A stretch of 37,301 nt of DNA from an uncultured Clostridia bacterium (GCA_959605945.1 CAUHGY010000009.1:1-37301); one strand, 5' to 3'. Counted from the first letter of the stretch, positions 16,576-26,685 are shown. Numbers and translations: made by a program. Notes: a model not told the origin generated them from the letters alone.

Positions 16576-17493
16576 ATGGATAAGAGAATTGTAAAGTCTA
16601 AGGGCGAAAAAGCAATAGATATTACGGCCATAATTCTGACGTGGTTTTTCAGAATTCTGATGCTCGTATATTCCATATCTCTTATAACGCCTATCATATG
16701 GATGGTGGTGAATTCTTTTAAGGGATATCAGGAAAGCTATCTTGCATCGGCATTGGCGCTGCCGAAAGTGTGGGTTTTTGAAAATTACATCAACATTTTC
16801 GATAAATTGGTCTACAAGGTCTATACTGCGGAAGGTATGCTGACATACGACATATGGAATATGATCTATTACAGCGTAATCTTCGCTCTCGCTACGTCCA
16901 CTTACAGCGTGGTATGCATATCCGTCACCGCTTATGCCGTGGGGCGTTATAAAAACAAACTGACGAAATTTTTGTATGCGCTCGGTATATGGCTGATGAT
17001 AATTCCCTTTACGTCGGACGGCGGCTCCGGACTGCTGCTCAGAAAACAGCTGGGTATTTACGACAATATGACCGCGCTTATTCTGACGGCGGGCGGGTGT
17101 CTGTTCACAGGACAGTATTTTCTGATGGAGGAGGCGCTATTCGAAAAGCTCGGCAAAGAATATGCCGAAGCCGCAGCAATTGACGGGGCGGGCGAGTGGA
17201 CTATCATGCTCAGGATCATCTTCCCGCTGGCTATGCCGCTGATGACGGTGGTATTCGTCATAGGATTTATAGCGGCATGGAACGATTACGGAACGTTTAT
17301 GTTCCTTTTGCCGAGTTATGCCAATCTTGCGCTGGGTATGTATAACTTCCAGCTGACGGCCTCAACCGAAGGTGCAACGTATCCGGAGGTTCTTGCGGGG
17401 TTCGTGATAGTGGCTATACCTATAATCATAATGTTTACATTTTCGCAGAAGCTCATGTCCAGGAATCTGTCTATAGGCGGATTAAAAGGATAA
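16576..17493 (+). CDS. ABC sugar transporter permease (MalG-like)
   Basis: The 305-residue protein has six predicted membrane helices. It carries the EAA loop EYAEAAAIDGAGEWTIMLRI followed by IFPLAMPLM, a near-ideal match to the MalG family. FIAAWNDYGTFMFLL is the usual block after it. It starts 10 bases after the first permease behind AGGAGACG and forms the second half of the importer channel. The ligand is most likely an oligosaccharide, judging by the neighbours. Confidence 0.93.
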   Translation: MDKRIVKSKGEKAIDITAIILTWFFRILMLVYSISLITPIIWMVVNSFKGYQESYLASALALPKVWVFENYINIFDKLVYKVYTAEGMLTYDIWNMIYYSVIFALATSTYSVVCISVTAYAVGRYKNKLTKFLYALGIWLMIIPFTSDGGSGLLLRKQLGIYDNMTALILTAGGCLFTGQYFLMEEALFEKLGKEYAEAAAIDGAGEWTIMLRIIFPLAMPLMTVVFVIGFIAAWNDYGTFMFLLPSYANLALGMYNFQLTASTEGATYPEVLAGFVIVAIPIIIMFTFSQKLMSRNLSIGGLKG

Positions 17494-17514
17494 ATTTGTT
17501 GATAGGGGAGAAAA

Positions 17515-20232
17515 ATGAAAAAATACAGAATAATATTATCGCTTACAATACTGATATTTACGCTTTTCATATTTGCGTCCTGCGGCGGAAACGTTACCGA
17601 CGCCACGGATTCGGTCGTCGTTCCGATATCGCAGACAGAAGAGAGATCGTTATTTGTCAGAAAAACTTCGATCAAGGACACCGACGACAATTATTTCCGT
17701 GAGTTTGACGGCTGGTCCGCACGCGGACTTTATGCCGAAACGGACACCGGTAACGCCATGTTCTATTACGCGCGGGCACTGACTTTGGACGGAGAGCAGC
17801 CGTTGATAAAATTCGAAATGCCTGCGGATGAGAAATTTTCCGTCAATTCCGTCGAGATAAGGCTTACCGACGTTTATGACGAAAATACATATGTAGCTGT
17901 CAGATTTACTCAGCATGACAACGGATACTGGTCGGCAGTGTCTGCAAGGAGTTCGGATGTCTTTTCTTATTACGGTTTCGATAACCGCGGCAACGGGCAG
18001 TGCAATACTAACGGCAGCGTATTTTTCGGCAGTAATTTTAACGGTACGGTTTCTGAAAACGACGTGCATTATCCCTTTAACGTGGGTTTTGACGGCAATG
18101 AAAATCAGGTATTCATATACCAGTCGGTATCCGAAAAGTTTATTGTTGCCGACCTTGACGACGAAAGCGTTTTCGGAGAAAACTCATTCGGAGGGTTTAC
18201 GTCGGATAAAGTTTATTTGAGTTTTTCGTTTACCAAACTCAACAAGAGCGGCGCCGTTATCATAACTGAAATAGGCGGGCTTGCGGCGGCAGCTGCGACG
18301 GATTATAAAATCGGATGCGACAATCTTAAACTGGTCATGGTCGACGGCGAAGAAATGTTCGACGGTGCAGTAGGGTATAACTATCGGCTGCCCGTTCCCG
18401 TGGAAGATGATTTTCTGTACGGGAATAGTGCCGTCACTGCAACGCTGACTGACGGGGACGGCAACGCTGTCACGATTGATGACGGATATCAGTTCACTCC
18501 GGAAAAGGCGGGGGATTATGCCGTAAAATACGAGACTTCCGATATATTCGGCAACAAAGTCGAAAAAACGTTTGATTTCAAAGTCAATGAATCTGCCGAA
18601 GAGATAGATTTTGTTTTTGAAGACAAAACTTTTACCGTCGGCGAAACGACGGCTCTTCCCGAAGTGGAAATAAGCGGCGGGAACGGCTCTTTGACGAGTG
18701 AAATCGAATATTTTTACAATGACGAACCGGTAACCGGAGACAGCATATATCTCGGGGATTCGGGTGAAATTACCGTCAGAGCGTCTGCAACCGACGTGAT
18801 AGGCAATTCCGGAGAAAAAGAGCGCACTTACGAAATTAATGACGCGCAGGTCATCGAAATTGCTTCGCCCGTGAGCCGTTATGCCGCTTCAGGCACCAGA
18901 TTTATTCTTCCCGATTTCACCGCTTACGATTTCGTGAACGACAGAGAAATGGAAAAAAGCATATATGTTAACGGAGTTATAGCGGACGGCGGTGTATACA
19001 ATGTTACCGAAAATGGCGGGGAGACGCTTACCGTTTGTTATTACGGCGATAAGGGAGAAGAAACGGAAGTAAAGAAAGAGTTTTCCGTGAATGTGATTTC
19101 TCCCGCAAAAAACACCGATATATCCACTTATTTCATATATGACGAAAATGAATTTGACGCAGTTACCACAACGAACGAAGTTTCGTTCACGTCGCTGCGT
19201 TCTGCCGAAAAAGCGGTCATAGCTTATCCTTTCGCGCTTTCGGCCAATATGGCGGAAATAACGTTGAACTTCAGCTCCATGTCGAGATTCGATTATCTGC
19301 GTATAGTACTGGAGGACATGGAAAAGGACAGCAAACTGTATTTTGATGTATTTTTTAACGGGGATAATTATTTAATACGTTATCCGTATAAGGGCGGATT
19401 CGGTGAGATTGTCGCCACAGACCGCATGAAAAACATAAACACTTTCACCGTTGTTTTTGACGGTGAAAAGAACAGCATCGCCGATTATCAGAATAACGAT
19501 ATTTTCTCATTTGAACACGATGCTCAGGGCAATGTATTTGAAGGATTTACGGCTAAAGCTTTTTATCTTTCCTTTGAATTTATAAATCTGCGCGCAAACG
19601 CATCGATCGGCGTCATGACGCTTTCCAATCAGAGCTTCAACTCGGTGATGTATGAATTCGGAGATTATACCAGGCCCGTCATTACTTATGATGAGCCGTT
19701 GAATATCAGCAATCTGGCATACGGAGACACTCTGACCATTCCCGCGGCAACGGGATACGACGTTTTAAGTCAGAACACATATCCGGTTTACTTCACCCTA
19801 AAGCAGGCGGGCGAAACGCTGTATGACGGCGAGCTGCTCGACGAAAGTTTTTCGGTGCCGCTGGATAAATACGGGCTTTACGTGCTCTCGTTTACCTGTA
19901 CCGACGGCAAAGGAATTTCCGAGAAAACCGAAACCATGTTCAGAATTGACGATACTGTGGCGCCGGTCGTAAGTTTTAAAGACGGAATGAAAACGCAGGC
20001 GTCGGTGAATAAACCCTTTGTTTTTACGGATTTTGACGTCAGCGATAATTATTCGGATGCTGCCGATATAGAAAAATATATTGTCATCAATATCGGACAG
20101 GACGGTTTTGTCGCCATTAACCCGGGAGACGAATATACGTTTACGGAAAAAGGCAGCTATAATTGCGTTTATTATGCTGTAGACGCAAACGGAAACATCG
20201 GCGTCGGCGAATTTGTAGTCAACGTCGGATAA
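17515..20232 (+). CDS. Modular lipoprotein with duplicated beta-rich domain and Ig-like domains
   Basis: The 905-residue product has a lipobox FASC (acylated Cys23). A beta-rich domain spans about residues 60-270 and a related copy about 534-710. Both end with the same block, VYLSFSFTKL near 232 and FYLSFEFINL near 683. Ig-like or cadherin-like domains lie between them (DGDGNAVTIDDGYQF, DYAVKYETSDIFGNKVEK) and after them (GLYVLSFTCTDGKGISEK, SYNCVYYAVDANGNIG). The layout resembles a long arm that carries ligand-binding domains away from the membrane. There is no catalytic signature. It sits 21 bases after the permease and is almost certainly part of the same operon, perhaps binding the polymer before hydrolysis. 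Confidence 0.75.
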   Translation: MKKYRIILSLTILIFTLFIFASCGGNVTDATDSVVVPISQTEERSLFVRKTSIKDTDDNYFREFDGWSARGLYAETDTGNAMFYYARALTLDGEQPLIKFEMPADEKFSVNSVEIRLTDVYDENTYVAVRFTQHDNGYWSAVSARSSDVFSYYGFDNRGNGQCNTNGSVFFGSNFNGTVSENDVHYPFNVGFDGNENQVFIYQSVSEKFIVADLDDESVFGENSFGGFTSDKVYLSFSFTKLNKSGAVIITEIGGLAAAAATDYKIGCDNLKLVMVDGEEMFDGAVGYNYRLPVPVEDDFLYGNSAVTATLTDGDGNAVTIDDGYQFTPEKAGDYAVKYETSDIFGNKVEKTFDFKVNESAEEIDFVFEDKTFTVGETTALPEVEISGGNGSLTSEIEYFYNDEPVTGDSIYLGDSGEITVRASATDVIGNSGEKERTYEINDAQVIEIASPVSRYAASGTRFILPDFTAYDFVNDREMEKSIYVNGVIADGGVYNVTENGGETLTVCYYGDKGEETEVKKEFSVNVISPAKNTDISTYFIYDENEFDAVTTTNEVSFTSLRSAEKAVIAYPFALSANMAEITLNFSSMSRFDYLRIVLEDMEKDSKLYFDVFFNGDNYLIRYPYKGGFGEIVATDRMKNINTFTVVFDGEKNSIADYQNNDIFSFEHDAQGNVFEGFTAKAFYLSFEFINLRANASIGVMTLSNQSFNSVMYEFGDYTRPVITYDEPLNISNLAYGDTLTIPAATGYDVLSQNTYPVYFTLKQAGETLYDGELLDESFSVPLDKYGLYVLSFTCTDGKGISEKTETMFRIDDTVAPVVSFKDGMKTQASVNKPFVFTDFDVSDNYSDAADIEKYIVINIGQDGFVAINPGDEYTFTEKGSYNCVYYAVDANGNIGVGEFVVNVG

Positions 20233-20243
20233 GGAGAGAAAGT

Positions 20244-22223
20244 ATGAAAAAAGTAATCGGAATTATACTTTGCCTGGTAATGTTATTTACTTTTGCCGCC
20301 TGCGGAACGGATGAAGTGGGCGAGACAAAAGTTCCAATAGAACCGCTGGTCAAAAACGGCGAGTCGAAATATTCGTTGGTCATTCCCGACGACGCATCCG
20401 AATGCATCTTATATGCCGCGGAAGAATTCAACAACTTCCTTTATCAATCCACCGGCGTGACGCTGAAAGTGATTGAAGACGGAACAGAAGACGTCAGTCT
20501 TGACGGATATAATATTTCCATAGGCAAAACAAGTCTGCTCGAAGATGCGGCGCTTGACGTTGATTATCTTACTTTCAATCAGGACGGATTTTTGACTAAA
20601 TCGGTCGGCAACAGCATTCTGATTGACGGGTATCTGGAAAGAGGAACGCTGTACGGCGTCTATGATTTTCTTGAAAAAAACATCGGCATCAGATTTCTGA
20701 CTTCCGACTGCACTTATGTTCCGGAGCTTGACAGCGTGCCGCTTTACCGCGAAGACAGAATAGAAGTACCGGATTTTGCCATGCGTCAATATCTGAATGC
20801 GGATATTTACAACCTGTATGCAGATTCCGCCTTTGCCACGAGATCCAGGCAGGATACATCGTATCTTCTGAGTCTTGATCCCAAATACGGTGAAAGTTCT
20901 TCGCTGTATTTCAGAGTGATAGAACACAATATGCATTATTTTGTTCCGGAAGAAATCTATCGCAATCCCGACTTGCCGGAAACTTATCATGATGAATTTT
21001 ATTTTGATTTCCCCGGAAATTACGCAATGTACGGGCCGACAATTTGTCTTACGAACGGCATAACGGAAGACGGGAAACTTGACGAAAGCATGGATTTAAG
21101 CGTAGCAAAGATCGTTGCCGACGAAATGTATAAAGACATTCTCGCCAATCCGCAGGCAAGATATTTTATGTTCCAGCAGGAAGACAGCGGCTATTGCTGC
21201 ACTTGCGAGAGATGTTTAACCGATGCCGAAAAATATGAACGCTCGGGCATACTGATAAGATTCTGCAACGTAATGATAGAACAGCTGGAAAAGAAAATGG
21301 AGCAGGACGGCATTAGCCGCAATTTTGAAATCGTTACTTTTGCATATTCCTATTCTTCCGAACCGCCTATTAAAGTTGTTGACGGAACCGCGCAGCCCAT
21401 AGACGATACCGTGGTGGCGGATGACAAACTGGTAATGAGAATTGCCGGCGCATATGACGTCGCGCACGATTATTTCAGTTCCGAACAGCCTTTGACTCTT
21501 TATTCCAGCCTTCAGAACTGGAAAACAGTGGCGTCGAAGTTTATGTTGTGGATTCAGGATATGGATTTCGGTGATTACAAGTCTTATTTTCCGTCCACGC
21601 ATAACATTAAGCGGAATATAGACGGCATGTATGATTACGGCGCAGTCTACGTGATGATGCAGGGCTCTCAGGACGATAAGTTCAACTGGCAGTCGAACAT
21701 GAGATCGTATCTTTACAGAAATCTTTTATGGGATAAGGATCTCAACGTCGACGACCTTAAGGACGAATTCATAAGAATTTATTGGGGAGAGACTGCGGCG
21801 CCTTATGTAAAGAAATTTATCGACAATTACGATATGGTTTACGCGATAGCGGTGCTTAAAGATCCCACTTTGCAGATTTATTCTACCTGGACCGACCATC
21901 TCGATCCCTCAAACGGATTTTTGTCGCTCTCGTTCTTGCAGAGCCAGATAGATCTTATGCATCAGGCGGCGGATGCGGTGAATGCGGATCAGAACCTGAC
22001 CACGGCAGAAAAGAACACATATCTCAAACGGCTTGCAATGTGCGAAACTTCGCCTACATATACCATTTACAGATTCTACAGTGAGTTTTATCCTGTGGCG
22101 AATGCCGATGCAAAGCGTCAGTTTACGGCAGATATGCTTGAACTTATGGATTATGCCGAACAGATGAGCATTTCTGAATCATATCCCGTTTCGTCGTTAA
22201 AAGCTAATGAAGGCTTTGTATAG
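20244..22223 (+). CDS. DUF4838 lipoprotein, putative surface glycan-active protein
   Basis: AAGGAGAG fixes the ATG at 20244, giving 659 residues. The lipobox is FAAC (Cys20). An N-terminal domain (about 45-150: ILYAAEEFNNFLYQSTG, GYLERGTLYGVYDFLEKNIGIRF) resembles the accessory domain found at the start of several glycoside hydrolase families. The DUF4838 region follows, with ICLTNGITEDGKLDESMDLS and an acidic-cysteine block, QQEDSGYCCTCERC (E313, D314; C318, C319, C321, C324). DUF4838 is uncharacterised to my knowledge; the fold and neighbours suggest a glycosidase. It is anchored on the outer face next to the importer. The next gene encodes a cytoplasmic paralogue. Confidence 0.88.
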   Translation: MKKVIGIILCLVMLFTFAACGTDEVGETKVPIEPLVKNGESKYSLVIPDDASECILYAAEEFNNFLYQSTGVTLKVIEDGTEDVSLDGYNISIGKTSLLEDAALDVDYLTFNQDGFLTKSVGNSILIDGYLERGTLYGVYDFLEKNIGIRFLTSDCTYVPELDSVPLYREDRIEVPDFAMRQYLNADIYNLYADSAFATRSRQDTSYLLSLDPKYGESSSLYFRVIEHNMHYFVPEEIYRNPDLPETYHDEFYFDFPGNYAMYGPTICLTNGITEDGKLDESMDLSVAKIVADEMYKDILANPQARYFMFQQEDSGYCCTCERCLTDAEKYERSGILIRFCNVMIEQLEKKMEQDGISRNFEIVTFAYSYSSEPPIKVVDGTAQPIDDTVVADDKLVMRIAGAYDVAHDYFSSEQPLTLYSSLQNWKTVASKFMLWIQDMDFGDYKSYFPSTHNIKRNIDGMYDYGAVYVMMQGSQDDKFNWQSNMRSYLYRNLLWDKDLNVDDLKDEFIRIYWGETAAPYVKKFIDNYDMVYAIAVLKDPTLQIYSTWTDHLDPSNGFLSLSFLQSQIDLMHQAADAVNADQNLTTAEKNTYLKRLAMCETSPTYTIYRFYSEFYPVANADAKRQFTADMLELMDYAEQMSISESYPVSSLKANEGFV

Positions 22224-22231
22224 GAGACCGT

Positions 22232-24166
22232 ATGAAACTTGTTGAAAACGGCAGGTCGCTTTTTAAGATAGTTATTAAAGACGATGCTTCGGAATGCAAC
22301 GCATATGCTGCGGAAGAATTGAAAAATTATCTTTTCAAAGCGACCGGCGCCGAGCTTGAAGTTTTGCACGAAAGCGGCTGCCTATGCAGATGTATCTCTG
22401 TCGGAGATACGGAGTTGTTTAAAAAAACGTTCGGGAATTTCGATTTTTCCCGTTTCGGAAGCGACGGGTACGTCATAAAACAGGCCGGGGGAAATTTATT
22501 TATAAACGGCGACACTGACAGAGCGGTGCTTTTCGGGGTATACGGGTTTTTAGAAAAATTTCTCGGCATACGCTTCATAGCGGCTGATACTACTTACATA
22601 AAAGACGTTTCCGAACTGGAAATACCCGATAAAACGGATGTGGAAGAAATTCCCGACTTTGCCATGCGCGGGTATCTCGAAGCGTCCATGTATGACGAAG
22701 AGAACAATCGTCAGCCGCTCTGCGACTACGATTTCGCTCTCAGAAAAAAAGCTCATCATTCCTTTCTTTTTCCGGACGACCGCCACGGCGGGCGCTGTGC
22801 GTACTGGGGCAGGGGCGAATGCCATAATTTTCATCTGTACGTAAGCCCCGCGCTTTACGGCGACCCCGAAAAAAAAGAGACCTATCATCCTGAATTCTTC
22901 TATGTGAACGATAATGCGGGCGGAAAGGTTCAGGACGGCGTTATCGTGAGCGGCGACGATGTCACCATATGTCTTACCAACGGCATCACCGACGACGGAA
23001 AACTTGATGAAAGCATGGATATAAGCGTCGCTAAAATAGTGATAGAAGAGTTGAAAAAAGATATATTGTCGCACCCGGATATAGTGTATTTTAATTTCGA
23101 TCAGGAAGACGGGCAGATAAAGTGCGAGTGCGACAGGTGCCGCAGGTTTGCGGCAAAATATAAGCGTTCGGGCGTGCTGATCAGGTTTTGCAACGTGGTG
23201 GCGGAAGAACTGCGCAAATGGGCGGAGAAAGAACTCGGGGGGAGAAAATTTTATCTCGTAACGTTTGCTTATTCATATACGCTCGAGGCGCCTGTCAGGA
23301 CCGAAAACGGCATAACGGTACCCATTGACGAGAGTGTTGTTCCGTGTGAAAATCTAATCATGCGCATGGCTGTGGGAAGAAACAATTATTACAGCTATTT
23401 CGACGAAAAGCAAATTGCCGGCTCTCGAAAAGCTCTGAAAGAGTGGAAAAGCGTGTCCAAACGTTTTTTCTGCTGGATTTACGACTGTATGTTCGACAGA
23501 TTTTTATATTTCGTGCCCAGTCTGCATACTATTGGCGACAACGTCAGAGGTTTTAAAGAGTTCGGCACCGAATATCTGATGGTTCAGGGCGGGCATAACG
23601 TAGGAGGTCTGTGGCAGTCTTCCATGCACTCATATATATATCTCGCAAAAATGTGGGACGTGTCGCTGGACGAAAAAGAACTCGGAAAAGAATTTTTGTT
23701 GCACTATTTCGGCCCCGTAGGCAGCGGCTGCGTCGAAAAAGTGATAAAACTTTTTTACGGTCTTTACGATGTTATCGTTCCGGAAAAAAATATTTTTGTC
23801 TGGACTATGGGCGGCATGGAAAAAAGCGGTGCATTTCCGAAAGAATTGCTGCTTGAAGTCAGAAAAACGGTCAGAGATGCCAGAGAAGAATCGAGAAAAA
23901 CAGTGCGCGACGCGGAAAAAGCGGCGCTGTACGATAAACATCTTGCGCAAGTTGAACTGAATGCAGTGTATCCGCTTCTGGAAAGATTCGATTTTTATTT
24001 TCCCGAAAAAGACCATGACGAATACCTGAGCCTTGCAAAAGAGTGGGTTGAACTTTGCGATTATGCCGGAACCGTATATTACAGTGAATCTACGACGGTA
24101 AAAAGTTTTGCCGATGAAAATTATGTGTTTCCGTCATTTTTCAATGATAAGGAGGAGAGTTTATGA
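22232..24166 (+). CDS. DUF4838 protein without signal peptide, putative cytoplasmic glycan-active protein
   Basis: The 644-residue product is a clear paralogue of the upstream lipoprotein and starts 8 bases after it, but it begins MKLVENGRSLFKI with no export signal. Matching blocks include NAYAAEELKNYLFKATG, RAVLFGVYGFLEKFLGIRF, ICLTNGITDDGKLDESMD and DQEDGQIKCECDRC (E292, D293; C298, C300, C303). The tail is shorter and helical. Retaining the acid pair and three cysteines in both copies argues that they matter for activity or metal binding. A likely reading is that the lipoprotein trims the polymer outside and this protein handles imported oligosaccharide. Its stop overlaps the start of the next gene (ATGA at 24163-24166). 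Confidence 0.88.
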   Translation: MKLVENGRSLFKIVIKDDASECNAYAAEELKNYLFKATGAELEVLHESGCLCRCISVGDTELFKKTFGNFDFSRFGSDGYVIKQAGGNLFINGDTDRAVLFGVYGFLEKFLGIRFIAADTTYIKDVSELEIPDKTDVEEIPDFAMRGYLEASMYDEENNRQPLCDYDFALRKKAHHSFLFPDDRHGGRCAYWGRGECHNFHLYVSPALYGDPEKKETYHPEFFYVNDNAGGKVQDGVIVSGDDVTICLTNGITDDGKLDESMDISVAKIVIEELKKDILSHPDIVYFNFDQEDGQIKCECDRCRRFAAKYKRSGVLIRFCNVVAEELRKWAEKELGGRKFYLVTFAYSYTLEAPVRTENGITVPIDESVVPCENLIMRMAVGRNNYYSYFDEKQIAGSRKALKEWKSVSKRFFCWIYDCMFDRFLYFVPSLHTIGDNVRGFKEFGTEYLMVQGGHNVGGLWQSSMHSYIYLAKMWDVSLDEKELGKEFLLHYFGPVGSGCVEKVIKLFYGLYDVIVPEKNIFVWTMGGMEKSGAFPKELLLEVRKTVRDAREESRKTVRDAEKAALYDKHLAQVELNAVYPLLERFDFYFPEKDHDEYLSLAKEWVELCDYAGTVYYSESTTVKSFADENYVFPSFFNDKEESL

Positions 24167-26685
24167 AAAAAGCCATTATAATCATTTTGTCCGCCGTTAC
24201 CTTGGCGATGATTTGCGTGTTGGGAGCCGCGTGCGGCAAAGGGGCGGAAATCGAGGGCGTAACCAATATTGAAATGTCTTACAAAGAGCAGACGTACGAT
24301 TTCTTAAGCGGAGTGAGCTGCGGAAGCGAAGAAGTGACGTATGAAACAGACGCCGTTTTAGGCAAGAAAGGGCTGTATTCGATAGTCTATTCCGCGGGCG
24401 GAGCACAGGTCGAGGCGACTGTTAAAATATACGGGGAACCTCAGATTTCCGCTATGGACGTTGCGCTGAGTTATGAAGATGCCGTGGCCGGCAGTACCGA
24501 AAAGATAGTTGCCAAAGATTCTTTCGGGAACGATCTCGAAGTGAAAATGACGGACATAGAAGGAGATCCCGAATATCTGAAGTTCGGTGCGGTTTATACC
24601 GTCAGCTACACGGCGACCGATAAAGTCGGCAACTCGGTTTCTTTCAGCAGAAAAGTAAATGTAAAACCGCAGGAAGAAACCGATTTTGGAAATCTGACTT
24701 TCGATCTCGCCGACGAGAGCGTTCCGTTCGAGATGGATGGCGAACTTGTTTGCATAGTTGATAACCGCGATAATATTTACACCGACGTAAGCTATGCGGA
24801 CGGCGAATTCAAATGGCTCAACAAAGTCGGAAAGCAGTTGGGAACGGGAAAGCACAGACTGACTTTGGTGAATACCGTTGGCTATGGACTGCTGACGGTG
24901 GAAGTCAAGGATGAAAAACCGCTTGCTTACCGTTTTGACTACGGACATGACACCGAAGGTATAAACAATTATATCTATGCTCAGGGAGAAGAAATATATT
25001 TTCCGAAAATAGTCGGAGACGGCGATTCCGAACAGATTTTTTCCGTTACATACGAGGTGCTGAATTCTGCCGGCGATGTTCTGGATATTGAAGAATTTGA
25101 CAGCAGCGTTATCGGAACATATACTTACAGAGCTCTGATAGAGCATAATAATGAGACCGTAACCGAAGAAAACGTTTTCTATGTGGTCGACGAAAAAGAA
25201 AAATACAATAACCTGTTCTCTGTCAATTCCAATCAATTTTTAAGCAATTACCGCCCCAATTATGCGGAAGGATCTACCTTTGAATATGTGGGCGAAGTTT
25301 CCGATTCTTACGGGGTGACGTATAACGCCGTTAAGTTTCAGAACAACAGCCGTCTTTCGGCCATAGAACAGAATCTGGGATTCAGTACCGACATTCTCGG
25401 CGAAATAATGACAAACGGCTCCACGACGATTACCATGAAAGTCAAGTTTGCCAATAAAGTGACACAGCCTGCGGATAATCCCGCATGGGTCATGATGTTT
25501 GCATGGGTCAGCGATTGGAACTGTTCAAACAACTACGAATTCACGATCAACAGCGACGGATGGACCACGTTGACTTATGACCTCGCCACATGCTGGTTGC
25601 GCCCTGAATCAGGGGATTTCTATTCTGTCGATTATTACGGGAATTATACCATACTGTATCCCGTCGTCGGGTTCTGGCTGCCTTACGATTACGCCTATGA
25701 ACCTATTTATATTGCCGATGTTAAATTCGGCAACGGCAAAACCGTCGCCGACGAGGTGTATTACGATTTTGCCACCGGCGAAACCGTCAGTGTGGGAAAC
25801 GAGGGGGTTACGGTAAAGAACGACGAAGAAACTACTCTTTACGACGACGTTAAAATTACCGAGAACGGATTGATAAAAAGACCTGTAGAAAACAGCAGCG
25901 ACGATCTTCTCACATGGGAACTGTTTGGAGATATTTCCGGAGATACCCTTACATATAAAGGCAGGGAATATATAAGTTTTTCATATGATAAAGGGAACAT
26001 CGTCAGCACCGACGGCAGTGCGCTCCGTCTCGATCCGTTCGGAGATTCTCTTTCGGCATACGGGTGCGATACAGCTTACGAACTGTATTATTCTACCGGC
26101 AAACCTGTGGAGACTTTTGATCAAAGGACTATGTCGGTGGTGCTTTCGGAAGGCGGATATTATTTGAACCTCAAAGTCACAAAGAACGGCATGACGACGG
26201 AATTTAACAATCCTTTCTACGTGAAGGGTATGGACAGCATTCTGAATAAAGTGAGTTCCAACGCGCTGAAATATTACGGATATGACGAAACCGTAGGTGA
26301 GGAAATATTCGAATTGAATACGGGAAGCAAGAACCTTTGGGAGCACAGGAATTTAAGTTTCAGCAGTGAACTCGTTTCAGAGATGCTGGATAAGGGTTAT
26401 ACCGATCTCGGAATCATGTTTATGCCGTTGCAGGGACTTGCCGAAGATAACCAGTGTTACCGAATAGAAAAAGACTCCATTATCGGCGTCACCGTAGGAT
26501 TTGTGCATGTCGGCGACAGCCCGACGCCCAATTATATGGGATTTAACTCTTCGCATTACGGCACGTGGATAGATCTGAGCGGACTTTTATGGATAAACGA
26601 AAGCGTCAGAGATACGGGGGCTGTGGGCTTTACGTCGGTTTATAACAGCAGATTTTACTTTAAATATCTTTTTGATCTGCAGTAA
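24163..26685 (+). CDS. Large Ig-like lipoprotein sharing the GYT module motif
   Basis: The 840-residue product has a lipobox GAAC (Cys24). Residues 30-180 form Ig-like domains (VYTVSYTATDKVGNSVSFSR), and further beta-rich domains follow. Two segments resemble the recurrent motif of proteins A and B: FSTDILGEIMTNGSTTITMK at residue 407 and LSFSSELVSEMLDKGYTDLG at residue 731. So the same module type seems to end this operon as well as begin it. No catalytic residues are recognised; a binding role at the cell surface is inferred. Translation is coupled to the cytoplasmic DUF4838 gene through a 4-base overlap. Two strong hairpins follow the stop. Confidence 0.75.
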   Translation: MKKAIIIILSAVTLAMICVLGAACGKGAEIEGVTNIEMSYKEQTYDFLSGVSCGSEEVTYETDAVLGKKGLYSIVYSAGGAQVEATVKIYGEPQISAMDVALSYEDAVAGSTEKIVAKDSFGNDLEVKMTDIEGDPEYLKFGAVYTVSYTATDKVGNSVSFSRKVNVKPQEETDFGNLTFDLADESVPFEMDGELVCIVDNRDNIYTDVSYADGEFKWLNKVGKQLGTGKHRLTLVNTVGYGLLTVEVKDEKPLAYRFDYGHDTEGINNYIYAQGEEIYFPKIVGDGDSEQIFSVTYEVLNSAGDVLDIEEFDSSVIGTYTYRALIEHNNETVTEENVFYVVDEKEKYNNLFSVNSNQFLSNYRPNYAEGSTFEYVGEVSDSYGVTYNAVKFQNNSRLSAIEQNLGFSTDILGEIMTNGSTTITMKVKFANKVTQPADNPAWVMMFAWVSDWNCSNNYEFTINSDGWTTLTYDLATCWLRPESGDFYSVDYYGNYTILYPVVGFWLPYDYAYEPIYIADVKFGNGKTVADEVYYDFATGETVSVGNEGVTVKNDEETTLYDDVKITENGLIKRPVENSSDDLLTWELFGDISGDTLTYKGREYISFSYDKGNIVSTDGSALRLDPFGDSLSAYGCDTAYELYYSTGKPVETFDQRTMSVVLSEGGYYLNLKVTKNGMTTEFNNPFYVKGMDSILNKVSSNALKYYGYDETVGEEIFELNTGSKNLWEHRNLSFSSELVSEMLDKGYTDLGIMFMPLQGLAEDNQCYRIEKDSIIGVTVGFVHVGDSPTPNYMGFNSSHYGTWIDLSGLLWINESVRDTGAVGFTSVYNSRFYFKYLFDLQ

